NCBI GenBank assembly: GCA_037074705.1
Contig: CM073592.1
Location: 29,112,629-29,176,628 of the forward strand
Length of the DNA stretch: 64,000 nt
Source: Zhengitettix transpicula
Lineage: Eukaryota > Arthropoda > Insecta > Orthoptera > Tetrigidae
Direction of reading: 5' to 3'
In this document: one piece after another, positions 25,547 to 39,007 of the stretch
Layout of the letters: each line of letters begins with the position of its first letter
How positions within the stretch are numbered: position 1 is the first letter of the stretch
The notes under the pieces: model-generated
What the model saw: only the letters and a program-made list of their open reading frames with translations
Told to the model about the DNA's origin: nothing
Databases searched by the model: none
Program-made: the position numbers and the translations under genes

Positions 25547-25735
25547 ATAAGTAGCCAAATAACGGACCAAAATTTTCTGTAATCCTTGTTGCTTTCCTCA
25601 GGTGATTCAAGTAATTCGTCACCTGGTTTGTGCGCTTTCCTTCACTTCAGTCACCTGACGAAAGCAACAAGGTTTGCAGAAACTTTGTGTAGTATTTAAT
25701 TTGGTACTTATTTTGGTGTTATTTGGCTAATGACG
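25547..25735. repeat. foldback element with hammerhead-like arms (copy M2)
   Basis: Inverted arms (AGCCAAATAACG on the left; TTATTTGGCTAATGACG on the right). The left arm on the minus strand holds CACCTGAGGAAAGCAACAAGG and CAGAAAATTTTG. The right arm on the plus strand holds CACCTGACGAAAGCAACAAGG and GCAGAAACTTTGTG. In the right arm stem II is GCAA paired with TTGC, where copy M4 has GGGA paired with TCCC, a compensated difference. Confidence 0.6.
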
Positions 25736-28700
25736 TTTTATATTTAAATTGTAATATGATTATTTATTATTTCTCCGTAAGACAGACGCGTACCTTGCCG
25801 GAAACTGATCAACTCATGACTTGATGCTTCAACTAGGTAGCAAATGAAATTTTTGGACAAATTCAAAACTTTTAGTGTGATAAATATTAAAATAATATGA
25901 GTCATTTTGACAGTTAAAAATTAATGTTATGTCAAATAATTTTAAAAATTGGATTCCTATTGAATTTTATGTACAGATGACTCTGTAAATATTGCCGAAA
26001 GCTCAATTTTCAAAAATAATTAATTTGAAAATAATTAATTAGTAATTATTATTCAAAATAACGACTGGTGGAAAAAATAGGGAATAATAAAAAAACGAAT
26101 ACTTAAGCTATTTAATGAATGGCGACAACTTAATGGACCGAAGCAGAACACTAAATTTTTCTTGAAGTTTGGAACAGGCGTACAATCAAAATTAATACAT
26201 AACAAGTGTTATACTGAGGATGACTAATTGCTAATACATATAAAGAAAAATAGATTTTCATACTATTGTCTGACCAAATAAGTACCAATTCAGTTGAAGA
26301 ACAATCATTATGAAAAATTCTGAACGGATTAAAACACACAAAAGAACAGTGTTTTATAACATTCAGAGATTATTTAACTACAAAGATTTTAAAAATCCAC
26401 GTCAGTTGAAATATAATTCCATTGCAAGAAATAATTTAAGGTAAATATATTAATATGGTATGTATTCACTAAAATTTTATATTTTTGATAAAAAGCATAT
26501 TAATTGGAAAATGAGATACTGTTCTAAGAAATATAGCTAAAGATAAAGACGTACCTCAGAGTTTATGTAGACGGGTAATTTTTTTTTTTTGCGTTTGATG
26601 TATCAAACTAAGATTAAAAACGTGACGAAAGGAAAGTTGAAGAAATGAAAAACAGTCCTGCAATCACCCGAAAAGCGTCAGGACGATATGAAAGAGATAG
26701 TTAAGAGATAAAAAATGCATTCAAGAGACTCGTTTACGAAGTCTTGTGGTGAAAAGGTAAACGAACGTTCTAACCGTGTAAGTGCCAATTAAATATATCA
26801 TCACTCAGCTTTTACTAACGTAAACTGAAACGTTGTTTAAATGTTCGGTTTCCAGAGCGTGAAGTTAAAATTACAGCCGGTTCTTTGATGACCGTTGAGT
26901 TTTAAATGTCCTCCGTCCGTAAAAGTCAGAGGCTGCAATGGGGGGGGGGGCAACAATTCTCTGTAACTTATAGAACATTAACTTGTCATATTACATAATT
27001 AAAAGTCAGATTTCTTCGTCTTCTAAATCCATATCAGTAACAGACGATGAAGAAAATAAATTTTTATTTCATGTTTCACATGAAGCTAAGGAAATTCTTT
27101 TTTCAACGAAGGTTTTTCACCACTCATTAAAACAAGCAATGAGACTCCAGTGTCCGGCAAAGTATGACCGGGAACAGCGAGATTATCTTATCAGATTACA
27201 GCAGCATGGAGATAACACGAATTTTCGATCGAATGACACGGTCGTTTTAATTCATACGAACTCTGACACGGAACATCTCTGCTGTAATTATATTTCTGGT
27301 ACAGCAGGTATAACTGAAAAGCCGTGTGGTGGTCTTTGGAGGCGACAGGACGAACGGGAGCTCCAGAGGTGATTGGGCCTGGAGCTCAGCTTCTTCCAAG
27401 ATCACTGATATTGGAACACACATCACAACCGGTTTCCATGCTGCTGCATTCCACGATTTCGGCATTGCCTTCGGAAACCTCTTGTAAACAGGGCACTTTA
27501 ACGGTACATATAGTGGCTCAATCCTTTCCAATTAAATATACAGAAAAGCTTCCACCAAATGGAGTCATCAAAATGTAACTTCTCGCTGATGAACGGATGA
27601 ACGTTCCACTGAACAATATGCGGAACACAAAGTCGCAACCGACAGATACAAGACGAAAAGTTTAGAGCATCTGGCAGATAAATATAGGCTACAGGGAAAT
27701 TATTGTCATTTGTACGAATCACAGGGTTACCAAAAGCAACCTGAACTTCTACTGGTCCGTCAGACAGGCAATACCGGTCCAGCTCCATATATTTTTGGAT
27801 ACGATAGGAATAGAGATTTCAAGGTGGCTGACCTGAAGGCTCCGACACATGTACGATAGGAACAATAGAGGTGGAAAACTACAAAAACACTGCGGAAATA
27901 CTAAGTCGGACAGTGAGGAATGAGTACGGACCAGGCAGAGAACGGATATCATCAAATACCACGACGAATAGTCACGTGAAACGTTTTGCGTGCTTCTGGC
28001 TCCAACACCTTCCAACTTAGTCAAGATCCGTCAAAATGATGTATTAAATTCTCCATTTTTTCAGCTTCATCGCAAAACTTTGCTCATAGTGTCTCTGTAC
28101 TGCGGGTGACAAATTGAATTCATAAACCGTAGCACTAAACTTGTCAATTAAAAGTATTAATGAATTGTAAAGAACTAAATATAAAATACTAGTCAAATTG
28201 TCAAACAATTAATAAAGAATTAAAACATTAACAATTAAATTAAATAAAATAAAAATAAACAGCCAAAAAACAGCAAGAACAGGTTTGAACAGTTAAAACC
28301 ACACTACGTTCCATTTGTGCAATCCTTGTTGCAGTCCTCTGGTGTGATAATTGATTAATAGTAAGATAATTTGAATACATAGACACAATGTAAACGAAAG
28401 CAAAGAAATAAACATAAAGGTAAAAAAATATATATTTTAAAGGATCATAGTTATTGTTGAGTTTCAATATATATAAATTGCACATCCATTGTTAGATTTA
28501 ACGAAAAAAGTTTTGGAAATAAGTCTAGAACGGTACCTGGTATCAAACACCTCACAATCTTAAAATTACGCCATTCAGTTGAGTGTTTGAAATTAATTGT
28601 GTGCTTGAAGAGGGATTCATCACCAACTGAGAGTTTCATAATTGAAATAAATTAAATTTATAACGCCTTAGCTATTTTAGAAACAACCCATATTTTTTTA

Positions 28701-29980
28701 CGGTACAATTTTGAAATAACTTACTTTTTAATGTCACATTTAAAAAAATGGCTAAATCTGGACTTAATTTAAAACCAGACACAGATTCACAGAGTTCAAT
28801 TTGTGATTAAACAACATCTTACTGAGCTTGATTATTCAACATGCAAAGTTTGGGTTAATTAGTTTAATAAAAAAATATTTGTTAGTTAGTTTTAAAAAAA
28901 TTAGTTATTACAATATTTTAAAATAATATATTTTACATTTATTACAATATATTGGTATCCTACAATTTTCAAATACCGAAAGTTGCTAATTAAATATTTT
29001 ATATCTGTAAAATTTAATGCATTTTAATACTTGTCTGTATAAGTCTAGAAATTAACGAACTGATAACGAGGTAGCCAATAAAGAGACAAAATTAGCTGAT
29101 AAAATAAATACCACATCGCATTCTTCAGGTGAGTAAAATGCACAATCTTGGCTACATACACAGAAGCAAAGAAGTTAGCTTAACAATAAGAATTCACAGA
29201 TATTGTCGAGTTTGAGTTCGTACTTTGCAGAGATAAAGAGTATGACAAATTTACTGTCCGTTTCACGTGGATGTGAGTATATTTGGAGCCCTTCGAAATG
29301 GTTCTTTGTTTCCCTTTTACTCCCATATTTCTTTCATAAATCTCGGTGTTGATGTTTCAAACAATCACAGCTAATAACGTTTCTCGGCGGCCATTAGCAA
29401 GGAGGAAACTGCGATATAGGTGAGTATGACGCCATTTATTCGTCGAGGGGACGAATACGTGCTTGTAATCCGTAATCCTAATCCAACAAAGCGACAGTGA
29501 AGGCCTAGAGGACTGTGGCTGAATTTTGAGAGTCAGGATTGAACTGTATAGGAGAAAAGGCAACGTAAAGTATACTAAGAGGAAAAATATGACGAGAATA
29601 GGATGCTGGTTGACGCGTTTGCTCATCGCTGGTGAGGTAATCTCGTAGCTTCTGGGACACTCAGATCCGGTTGCAAGGGAAAGCTGGAAGCCGCATCGGC
29701 TCTTAAGATGTATTGGTTTCTCACGTCGATCGTTACCCAACAGGTAATCTGTACAAAAAAAAAATGTCACCTGGAGAAGAGAAGACCTGGCTTGACTACC
29801 TCCACGTTGAGATATTTATTGTTCTCGGTGATCGTTCAGAGACACTGACTGGTTTACCACTGAAATTGACATGTAGCGTGTAGTAGAGGCCTACGACGCT
29901 GATCAAATGATAATTATTTACAATTAATCTCATTTGGTGATCAGTCAGAATAGCCGTGCAGTATATATATATATATATAT
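25736..29980. other. gene-free region with eroded repeats
   Basis: No gene supported. A GC-richer stretch, 26,980-28,030, has overlapping open frames on both strands (for example 129 residues at 26,983-27,372 on + and 96 residues at 27,498-27,788 on -) with no recognisable domain. It could be an old transposon or retrocopy. Fragments of the foldback family occur at about 28,300-28,345 and 29,069-29,130. A 137-residue minus-strand frame at 29,357-29,770 contains a hydrophobic segment but is unrecognised. A TA microsatellite ends the region at 29,961-29,980. Confidence 0.45.
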
Positions 29981-31012
29981 AAAATTAAAAGGAAGTAATT
30001 AATTAATTAACAAAATTTGGACTTATATTGTTGGCGGCGTAAAAACACACAAGAATATGTGTCAATAATGCATGCTTGCTGGGATTGTAGAAGTTCGTTC
30101 GCTAGAGAGCTCCAGAGTGTATGGTAGGAGACGGTCGAGAAAGGACAGAAATTCAGAAAGTGTCTGGCTGTATGTAATTTAACAGCTTAAATATTCAAAA
30201 ACGGTCTACAGGTTCCAGTCGGTGAGCAAATAATTACGACGATCCAACGCCGACTATTATAGTTCGGAGTCTAGCTTACATTCATGAGTTAGACATTTTT
30301 CTTCAATTATTTGGAGCCCCCTGTTATTGCATCCAGCAGGTAACAAACATTGGAGTGTGTTAGTAAGATTGTGTTAGAAGGAACAGCGAAGCAAGCAGCA
30401 AGTGTTGAGTATTAAATTCAGTGTATAAATGGCCTGTCTATAAAGTGTTAATAATTGTGTGTGTGTGCACGAGCCAATTTCCTTGGTACCAGAAAACATT
30501 AAGGTAAAACTGCACAACTTACAGTCTGTAAACCCGCAAGTAAATGATATTATCGTCAGATTTCCGAGTTCAGATTCTAAATTTCATAAATCATATTTTG
30601 TATTGTAATGTTCTATTGATTGTTTTAATTAATGCCTTGATAGCTTTGTGAATTTGATTGTTTAATAAGTATTCTTTATTAAAGACCCCGTGATCGGCCC
30701 TGAGAAATAGCCGTGGTATTATTGTAAAGTATTAATATGTAATCTGATTTAAATAATTTGCTTTAATAAATTAATTTGTTTGTATATTTAAAATCTTGAT
30801 TTTTTAAAAAAATTAAAATATCCGATCATTTTAATTGTTTTACTACAAAATTGGCGTCGTCAACGTGTGGCTTTTCTTATTAAAATTTTAATTGCTTTGG
30901 TAATTTTTTTATTGTACGCCCGATTTTTCATTTGTAATTTTAAAAGTAAATGATTACAAATTGGCACTCTAAAGTGCAATGAATTTTCTTTTGATTATTT
31001 TGAATTATTACA
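29981..31012 (+). mobile_element. LTR retrotransposon remnant, copy B
   Basis: The right end, ATTATTACA, is followed by ATATATAT as in copies A, C, D and F. Near 30,848, CTACA is followed by TTGGCGTCGTCAACGTGTGG, the putative primer-binding site. The string CAGTGTATAAATGGCCTGT near 30,418 matches copy A. The left boundary is uncertain: a TA run abuts AAAATTAAAAGG with no TGT start. No coding frame remains. Confidence 0.45.
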
Positions 31013-32120
31013 ATATATATGATAAAATACGTGGTTCGTGTGGATTTCTACATGCGCTTATATCTTGGGATAGCGGTCGGGTAAGCTCGGGTTAGTAAAA
31101 TTTGATAAAAAAGAACTGTTTTCTAAAATCAACACTCGTCTATGAATATTCATTATTTATATAGATCCATATTTACAGTTCTTCAGACCATTTATTTACT
31201 TGTTCAAGTAGCATTTGACGTTTGCCAAAATCAGTTTCATACTCCAGAGCTTCTTCTACAGAATTCCTACAATCAAAATATACAACCTGATTCATATATA
31301 TTTATTAATTATAAATAAATAAATTATAGTCACTGTGACAAATATATTACTAAATACTAAGGAAGGTGTAAAATATCCGAAACTCTGGATACATCGAAAA
31401 TAATATTGAACATTGTGCGAAATAATGTTGTAAGTGATTATAATTACGTTTTAAGTGCGTATATGTGACATTGGAAGCCGTGACAATAACCTAAATTTTT
31501 TTAAATAAATCGCTACATCAAATGAGATAAATACATCGGAATATTTATGTAATATGAAACCGATCCATTCTACTTCAACAAATTTTAACTTGTTATTTTT
31601 TATGTTGAGGATAAAAATATGGGGCTATATAATTAACTGTTTTCGTATACTGAAATTCAGCTCTACGAAACGGGGCAGGTTAAGGAGCAGTTAGAAACCA
31701 CGTGACGTAGGCTCAAGCACTTTACTGGATCATCCAAAGGTAATGTTGTAGTAATTCCCAGAATTGACTTGGCAGCTTCAGAGACAGGATTACCGTTGGT
31801 TTTAAGGCGTTGACTGTTTCTGGCGAATCCAGCAATCGCTGTGTCATTACAAATTTACTATAAATGTAAATGGCTGTTTTGAGTTCCGAGCCTGAGGTGA
31901 TTTTTTTTTTTTTTGTAAATGTAGAATACTACAGTAATTTATTTTATAAAAAGTATATATAATATAATTCTGTTCTGTTGAAGAAGACTTTAGACGAGTT
32001 CTAAAGCAACTCAGTGACCCCCAGGTAACGTCACGTCACACTATTAAAAACGGTGTTCACGTACACAAGTATATTGTAGTGTATTACCCTGGTTATTTAC
32101 TGCATATTTAATGTATATAT
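31013..32120. other. gene-free region
   Basis: AT-rich, with a T-run near 31,900. No gene, RNA or repeat structure that I can support. Confidence 0.5.
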
Positions 32121-32427
32121 TGTAACATGATTGTTGCGAGGTACGGTCGAGCGCCCTTGGCGGGGGTGACTGCAGTTGTTGTGTTTATGCAGGTGCGATG
32201 TTATTTTAGGCCGGCCAAGGGGAGAAGCGTAATGGTCAGTTCCAGACTGGACTCGACCAAGGATGGACGTGCTACCACGCCCTGAAGTTAACTTGTGCCT
32301 CATGTTCGATTAAATAAATTTATGAAAGATTAAAAAGTTGTTTTGGTGATTTTCTCCCAAAAATTACCTGGAGCCTAAACATGAATAATCAACGAAAAAA
32401 TACAAGGAGGGTAGCGGATCGGCTACA
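32121..32427 (+). mobile_element. solo LTR, copy F
   Basis: 307 bp, starting TGTAACATGATTG and ending GATCGGCTACA, flanked by ATAT on both sides. An AATAAA-containing stretch near 32,310 fits a plus-strand polyadenylation signal inside the LTR. This is the expected product of recombination between two LTRs. It is a different family from copies A-D but uses the same target. Confidence 0.7.
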
Positions 32428-34762
32428 ATATATACTTATTTTTTGTCGCTATTAATGTGGGAAAATAAATGTTTACGAGTTTGTACCAGAGCATAATCAG
32501 ATTCTTATAATGAGATATCGCTTTCATCATGAATCATAATTCATCTTTAGTTATCTTTCAAGGTGATCGGCCCGTTCAAATTGAGTCTTTATCTTTGTTT
32601 CCTTTTTGTTTGTAAGTGGAGAACACAATTCTAGAAAAAAAAATTCCCAAATCATAATACACCTTGACTTTTGAAGATAAGTATAGATTAATTGTGAACC
32701 AGATAAATCAAAAAATACATTTTTCAACGACCACGTGAAGAATAACTTGCAACGAAAAATATTTTAAGCCTGTTTCAATGTTTGTTAATTAAAATTGAGA
32801 ATCTGAATAAATTTATTTTTCTTGTAGATGGCACGGTGTTTACAAAGTTCCTTCAGCATTAAGTGTTCTCAGCCCCCACGATTTCAGTGCTGTTATTCAT
32901 CGCTCACTTGACGGTTAAAACAAGTGATAGTTACGATCTGTTGACATTGTTGCATCGTGTGAGTGATGATCGCATCGGCAATCGAACTGGATCGTCACGG
33001 GAGGGGAGATGTGCTACTTGAAGCAGGTCGCTCGCTTTCCTTTCATCTCTTCGCCGACCTTGACTTGCGTAGTCAATGACCAGCAAAGCCTCTGCGATGG
33101 AGCGGAACCGACCGCACACATTGTTCGGGACCGTTGCAAAAGCACCGCGACCAAAAGTCCGACTCAGACCGACGAAGTAGGTTGCGTTTGCGTGCTCAAA
33201 AAGAGCACACGCACTCGAGGAATGTCGACACAGCGCACGTCACATCTGACCCACAGAGTTAATAGCCCTTCCAGGACAATAAGAAAAATCGGCGAGCCGT
33301 GATGCCTTTCATCCACTGCGAGAAAACAGCAGGCCCCTCCTACACTGTCCGCAGAAAGCGGATTTTCGAAATTTGGCTTCCAATGCGAACAAGCAAAAAT
33401 TTAAATACACAATTGGAGAAATTATTATTATTCCGACGGACGAACAAGGAAGAATCGGCATGGAAAGCTCTTGGCAGGTCTTCACGCACGATAGATGAGG
33501 TCAACCATGGCTGTAGGACTAGACCCAATTGATTGATCTTCCATATTTAAAGTCTTCAGACCTCCATTCTCTATGATTTCCCCTCGTCACCCTGAAGACG
33601 AACAGCGTTTCTGGTTCCCTTGATCTCAAACATTTCCATAACTCACTTCTGTCCATTCGGCACAATTTGTATTTGGAAATCTTACTTTTCAAGTGTGGGG
33701 AGTTCAGTGCACGTGACCAACAAAGCTTGTTCATCTTATCTCTACAGAGCTATGAATATAACTCTTTTCAAATTGCTTGAACACTTAGATGAAGGATTCT
33801 AAGGTCTTCAAAAATTGATAATTTTCTTCACGGGCTGCTGTGGAAATCCTGCACAAATGAGAAGTTTAAAAATGGATTTTTCAGGACAAGTTCGTCTGGA
33901 TCCTTCAACTAAGGTTAATTCCTCACAATAAAATTAATTTTTCCCTCCATGGCATAGAACCTTTTCCTAAATATTCATCTTTATTTCTTACTACCTGTAG
34001 TGAAATCAGCATTTCCTGACCATGATTAGTCCCGTCGTTGATCACCTCAAGGTTCCGTCTTGAGACTGCAAGACGTTTCTCCCCGCTAGTTTCATTTGGA
34101 CCAATCTATGTTTTATATAATCCTCTGTCGCTGTATCAATCTTGGATGAGAACGCATCCAAAAAAATATATATATATTTTTCACATAATCTGTAGCCATA
34201 TGATTTTTGACGGTCACTTCTCGAGATGATCTGATTATCCATCCATGCACGTTATACTTCAATCTCCTTAGGATATCTTACCGTATTCTACGCGTCATAC
34301 CAAGCTGACCAGCGTCAGACTGAAATTACGAGTTTATTAAAAATGATGAACATTTATACAAAATTCAGTACATTTGTGAGAAAACAGATCTATCAATCCA
34401 TTGCAATCCAGTTTCTTCATACAGCATGCCAATGTTTTATCAAATACTTATGGCACACGCGTTTCTGTTCGTCCTTTCATAAATTTCTTGACCTAAATTC
34501 TGACGTGCCTATCGATACCCGTCTAGTCTAGTTTTTGCTATCAAAATGGCTTGCTACACAGCGTCATCGAAATCTATTATAACACTATCTATTCTACCAC
34601 CATCGTAGGGTAATTCGTGGAATGAGACAAACCACGTCGACCTTGAATAATCACCCTTTGCCCATAAAATTGTATACTGACTGTTTGAGACTTCAAGAGG
34701 AAATCACCGCGGAGAACTCTGTAAATAATGTTGTTTAAGGAGGGGGGGTTACAGGCTACATG
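32428..34762. other. gene-free region with GC-richer island
   Basis: No gene supported. 32,930-33,530 is GC-richer and open in several frames on both strands, without splice-site or domain support. It could be a 5' leader, a repeat or an old gene fragment. Confidence 0.45.
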
Positions 34763-35145
34763 AGGGTGATCCACGTTGGGCAACTCCCCTTTAATAGCAT
34801 AGGAAGGGATTTGGAAGGGGGGATGCGTAAGGGCAGAGGAAGGTAGCCATGGGTTAACTAGAGCCCCCGGGCCATATTTTAAGAATCCTACCCGGCATTT
34901 GCCTAAAGAAATGCAGGAAAAACCTTAGAGAAACCTGCATCAGGTAGGTCGGGCATTGGGTGCTTGTTCCACGCCCTTCCGATGGCGGGAGAGGAGTTTG
35001 CTGTGGGGACGCATCATTCCCTTCTCCGTGCCTCGACCAGTTTAGGAGGCAGCTGGCCGACTATTCCAATGGGAATAGCGGACAACTCTTACCGTATGCC
35101 CAAGGTCTGTGACCCCGGAACATACACCTCTCAGAACAGCCCGCC
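34763..35145 (+). repeat. GC-rich dispersed repeat, copy R2
   Basis: Plus-strand copy of the R family. It starts at GAGGGTGATCCACGTTGGGC and runs through CCACGCCCTTCCGATGGCGG to CATACACCTCTCAGAACAGC. It matches R1 and R3 over most of its length with scattered differences. The open frames inside it are not conserved between copies. Confidence 0.75.
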
Positions 35146-35449
35146 AAGAATTCACACGTCTCCCACGCATGATACACGTCTTCTGCTGTTATTAGCCCAA
35201 AGACAGTGCAGTTACCTGGTTTATAGACAAGTAACAATGATAAATAAAGCATTCTCGGGTTTCTAACCGTATTAAATATTTATTAATACACAACGTTTCG
35301 ATCGCGTGGTCCGAGGTCGACGTCAAATGGATTATTATTTGAGTTACAGATTTTTCATTTTGATATTCATTAAGTTGTATTAATACAAATTCAATGCATC
35401 TGTCCGTAGCCAATAGGTCGAAATCTCATAGTCTTGGAAATCAACAAAT

Positions 35450-35550
35450 AATTAATGAAGTAGGTAAGACAATTCAGTTTTGAAGTAAATACCACACAAC
35501 GTTTCTTGTTGCTTTCATCAGGCGTTAAAAGCTCCACTAAGGCAGACTAA
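35450..35550 (-). repeat. foldback-family fragment (copy M7)
   Basis: On the minus strand it contains CGCCTGATGAAAGCAACAA directly followed by GAAACGTTGTGTGG. The core boxes are intact but stem II is shortened, so it is a partial hammerhead-like arm of the same family as M1-M4. Confidence 0.5.
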
Positions 35551-36309
35551 GGTAGTAAAGTAGCAGTTTTGGAAATGTCAAGGCGAGGAACTACACGAAG
35601 ACAAGAGCCTGGGTACAGCACCCTGGATTGGAGGAGTGGGCGTTGCTAATCTATTTTCTGCGAGCGATGCGAATGGCAGGTGAATTTTCCGGGAAATGCT
35701 GAACGCGGGGCAAGAGGGCACAGGTAGGAATGCGTGTTCCGTTAGAGGGGCGCGCCTCGGGCCAACACATACCTCACTCCTCTCAGGTGAAACTTAGGAC
35801 GTAATTCCTAACACATACGCCTTATACCGGTGTTTCCCAACGTGGGTCCCACATGGGGGCAATTCGAAAATGACCTCGACTAGTTTCAAAATTGTCAGCT
35901 ATGATTTAACTTGTACAAAAATTGTTGGTGCCTTCATTTGAAATACACATTCGGTAAGTTTTCAATTATTATTATTATTATAGAATAACCGTGACGCTCA
36001 AGTTCTAATTAGTCTTCTTTAAGGACACAGAAACTGCTTTTTCTTAGCAGGTTTCGACGTTATACGTTTATGAATGTTCTACTTTGTTCTGCTAATTGCC
36101 AACCCTGTTGAATTCTCCTTCCAAAAACTGTTATACCTCGACGAGGTCTTTCGGTGAACTGTATCTCACCATATCTCCCTGCAAACTGTACTTTCGTCAC
36201 GCAATTTGAGCGCGCATACGCCATTTTGACGGACCTTCCGACAAAGGAACAGAGCCGGATTTCTATTTTTGTTCGAAAACTCTTGCCGCTATAATGGGTT
36301 TCTCAAACA

Positions 36310-36357
36310 ATTTAGATTTTTATGGTGAAACAATTAATGTCCTAATTAATTGGCATT

Positions 36358-36360
<3 letters not shown>
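36310..36360. mobile_element. possible LTR end
   Basis: The sequence ATTAATTGGCATTACA abuts a TA microsatellite at 36,361, just as the other LTR ends do. I could not find the other boundary, so this may be only the tail of an old insertion. Confidence 0.25.
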
Positions 36361-36406
<46 letters not shown>

Positions 36407-36496
36407 CATAGGGAGGCATTAGTAAGACCTCAGGAAGATGGATGTATTTAAAGTTAAGACTAAAAAGTTATATTTGTACTTTGTTTCATCAAACAC

Positions 36497-36553
<57 letters not shown>
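36361..36553. repeat. TA and CA microsatellites
   Basis: A (TA)n run covers 36,361-36,405. A CA-rich run at about 36,494-36,526 grades into a second TA run to 36,553. Confidence 0.9.
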
Positions 36554-36554
<1 letters not shown>

Positions 36555-36750
36555 CACTAATATGTCTGTCTGTTTTAACGACATGAATTCATAAGCAACT
36601 AGACATTTTTCAATGTATCTTCATATTTCTATTTTTTACTTTATTCAAGGTACAGCACAATAACAATCATAACAAATAAATAAGTAATACAACCAATATA
36701 CCAGAAAAAAAATTATTAGTTAATGAAACCAAATATTCGTGGAATGCAAG

Positions 36751-36780
36751 GTTTCGTCCGTAATTTTGGAACTTCTTCAG
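36751..36780 (-). other. hammerhead-like RNA module (degenerate)
   Basis: On the minus strand CCTGAAGA precedes an imperfect stem II (GTTCC against GGAC), then GAAAC and CTTGC. The box order is kept and the NUH position is altered. Confidence 0.35.
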
Positions 36781-37020
36781 GTAATAAGGTAGAATTTATT
36801 TTTGAATATAAAAAATATATATGCTTGCTAAATTAGAAGAAATATGAATTTACAGCCATGGACTGCGTTATATGACGGTTGGTTGATATTAATTAAAAGA
36901 TTTGTGGCATTTTACCTGTATTGCTTATTAATTAAAAGAAAATTGTCGGATTATATTAAATTTTAAATAATAACTTTGTCACTATATGAATTAGAATAAA
37001 ACCATTTCTACCGAACGATG

Positions 37021-37057
37021 TGAAGATAATGGTACTGATCGCCATCGAAACATCGTC
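37021..37057 (+). other. hammerhead-like RNA module
   Basis: Plus strand TGAAGATAATGG, an 8-base loop, then GCCATC followed by GAAAC and ATC. Stem II pairs ATGG with GCCAT around the loop. The first core base is G instead of C (GTGAAGA). Confidence 0.35.
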
Positions 37058-38325
37058 CAACCTGCTTTGGTTGCTTTATTAATTATCCTCTCTGTTGTAT
37101 TTTGCTGTTATTTAATTCTGCGAAAGCTCTGTATAATAACCTGACCTTTTTGCGTCTCTCCAATCTACTTGTGTCTGTTTTCTTCCACCTAGCCGCATAA
37201 CCCTATCACCGCTTTGCCTCAGTCTCAAGTGATCCTTGGGAGGTTCTTCAGTATCCTACTTATGTTAATCGGAGCTGTCCAGCCTGTACGCGCCAGAGAA
37301 TTAATTAATATGATCACCCTAGTTTACTTTCAAGTTTCATCTCCAGTAGCTGAGTGCAAAAGACCACAGTTTCTACCCGTTCTATTTACAATCTGTTGCC
37401 TCATTACCTTCTCATATTCCTTTCGTCGGTTCACAAGTTTCCTGACACACTGAAAAATTCCGAAAATGATGGGCTGAATTCTGGTCACTCCACTTGAAAC
37501 ATATTCGCTTCCCAATCACAATTTCTATATATTGTACACGAGGTATTCGGCCAATGGGACGTGTGTTTGTTAGAAAGTCCGCGGGATTCGATCCAAGGCC
37601 AAGCAAACGGCCGAAGGGTCCCGCCCACGATGACGTGGAACCATCGTCCAGACCAGACCTGACCAGCAGGTGGCTTCGTCGCGCTCAACGAGAAAACATT
37701 CCACATTCACACAAATAAGCATCGTGCCTGATGCCGTAACATTGATGGAACCTGTTCATTTACCTCGACGGACATTGGACGAGGACTGTTGTGTTACAAG
37801 AGAGGGAAGTCAAACACGGATGATCGCAGATGAACTGCTGAATGATATGGAACAAAAGAACTGTGCAATAACAGGAACTGTCCAAGCGATAAAATAGAGA
37901 AGCCGTGACCATGATTAACAAACGTAATGACAATAACATGAAGGAAGAACGTCGTTGGAACGTGACTGACACATCCTTGGAATATAACCGTCAAAATTAT
38001 CGACTGCAAACAAGGCCTGAATAAGAAACGATCTAAATGATTTATAGGAAACCAACAGCAAAGACGTTTGTGATGTGCAAAATAATAACAAAAATTGAGC
38101 GTAAAAATTACGCGAAAATTATTATTCTGTAGTGTAAGAGGAAAATGTTTGGTATTAATTCATAACTCTTATTAAACAGATATAAGTTATTCAATCGTAT
38201 TACGCATTATAATTATTACATTTACTTTGAAGAAGTGATGAATTTTGTTGATAAAAAGTGATAATTTCAAATTACCTGCCTACTCTTCACTATCAAATAT
38301 TTTAATAGTATTTGTGGCCTCTTCC
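37058..38325. other. gene-free region
   Basis: 37,540-37,720 is GC-rich with a B-box-like GGGATTCGATCC and open frames on both strands, probably a SINE-like fragment. Nothing else is recognisable. Confidence 0.4.
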
Positions 38326-38430
38326 CTGTAATGGTATAGGATGGGATAGAAAGGGGGGATGCGGAAGGGAGAGCAACATTTACTAGAGTTTAAGGAAAAC
38401 ACCGGAGAAACAAGTATCGTGTAGGTATGA
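38326..38430 (+). repeat. degenerate fragment of GC-rich repeat (R4)
   Basis: GGTATAGGATGGGATAGAAA followed by GGGGGGATGCGGAAGGG matches the opening half of R2 in plus orientation. It is shortened and diverged, and lies about 230 bp from R3 in the opposite orientation. Confidence 0.5.
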
Positions 38431-38660
38431 TCAATAAAAACTGAGATTGTCAGTATGTAAATCAAATAATCAACGACGTTAGATTCTCACATGAACAATA
38501 AACGAGTTTAAAAAAATCTTAACACCCAAAAATCAGACAGAAAATGAAGTATTTCCGCAGGGCTATCATCAGTCATTTTGAGATCGAGCTGCGCACTGTT
38601 CGTGTTTTTACTAAACCCGCAGTTTTATTGCAACCCTTCCAGTTAATAGCGGTCTGTATT

Positions 38661-39007
38661 TACAGACCTTGGGCATACGGTAAGAGTTGTCCGCTATTCC
38701 TATTGGAATAGTCGGCCAGCTGCCTCCTAAACTGGTCAAAGCACGAGGGGAAAGCTGACGCCACAGCAAACCCCTCTCCCGTCATCGGAAGGGCGTGGGA
38801 CAAGTACCAAATGCCCGATGTACCTGATGCTGGTTTTTCTACGGATTTTCCTGCATCACTTTTAGGCGAATTGCCGGGTAGGATCCTTAAACCATAGCCC
38901 GGGGGCCTTAGTTAACCCTTGGCTATCTTGCTCTACCCTTCCGCATCCCCCCTTTCAAGTCCCTTCCTATGCTATTAAAGGGGAGTTGCCACTATGTGGA
39001 TTACCCT
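38661..39007 (-). repeat. GC-rich dispersed repeat, copy R3
   Basis: Minus-orientation copy collinear with R1: ACAGACCTTGGGCATACGG at the left edge and GGGGAGTTGCC near the right edge. Small differences include a changed GTTGGG site near the right end. Confidence 0.7.

Noticed and set aside
26983..28024. Cluster of open frames on both strands (up to 129 residues)
   Set aside because: Frames overlap on opposite strands, have no recognisable domain and no consistent splice signals. They may be remains of a repeat.
29357..29770. 137-residue minus-strand frame with a hydrophobic stretch
   Set aside because: Not recognisable, no splice partner, and the region is repeat-rich. A chance frame is more likely.
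33009..33532. Two adjacent plus-strand frames in a GC-rich island
   Set aside because: No domain, no splice support, and similar openness on the minus strand.
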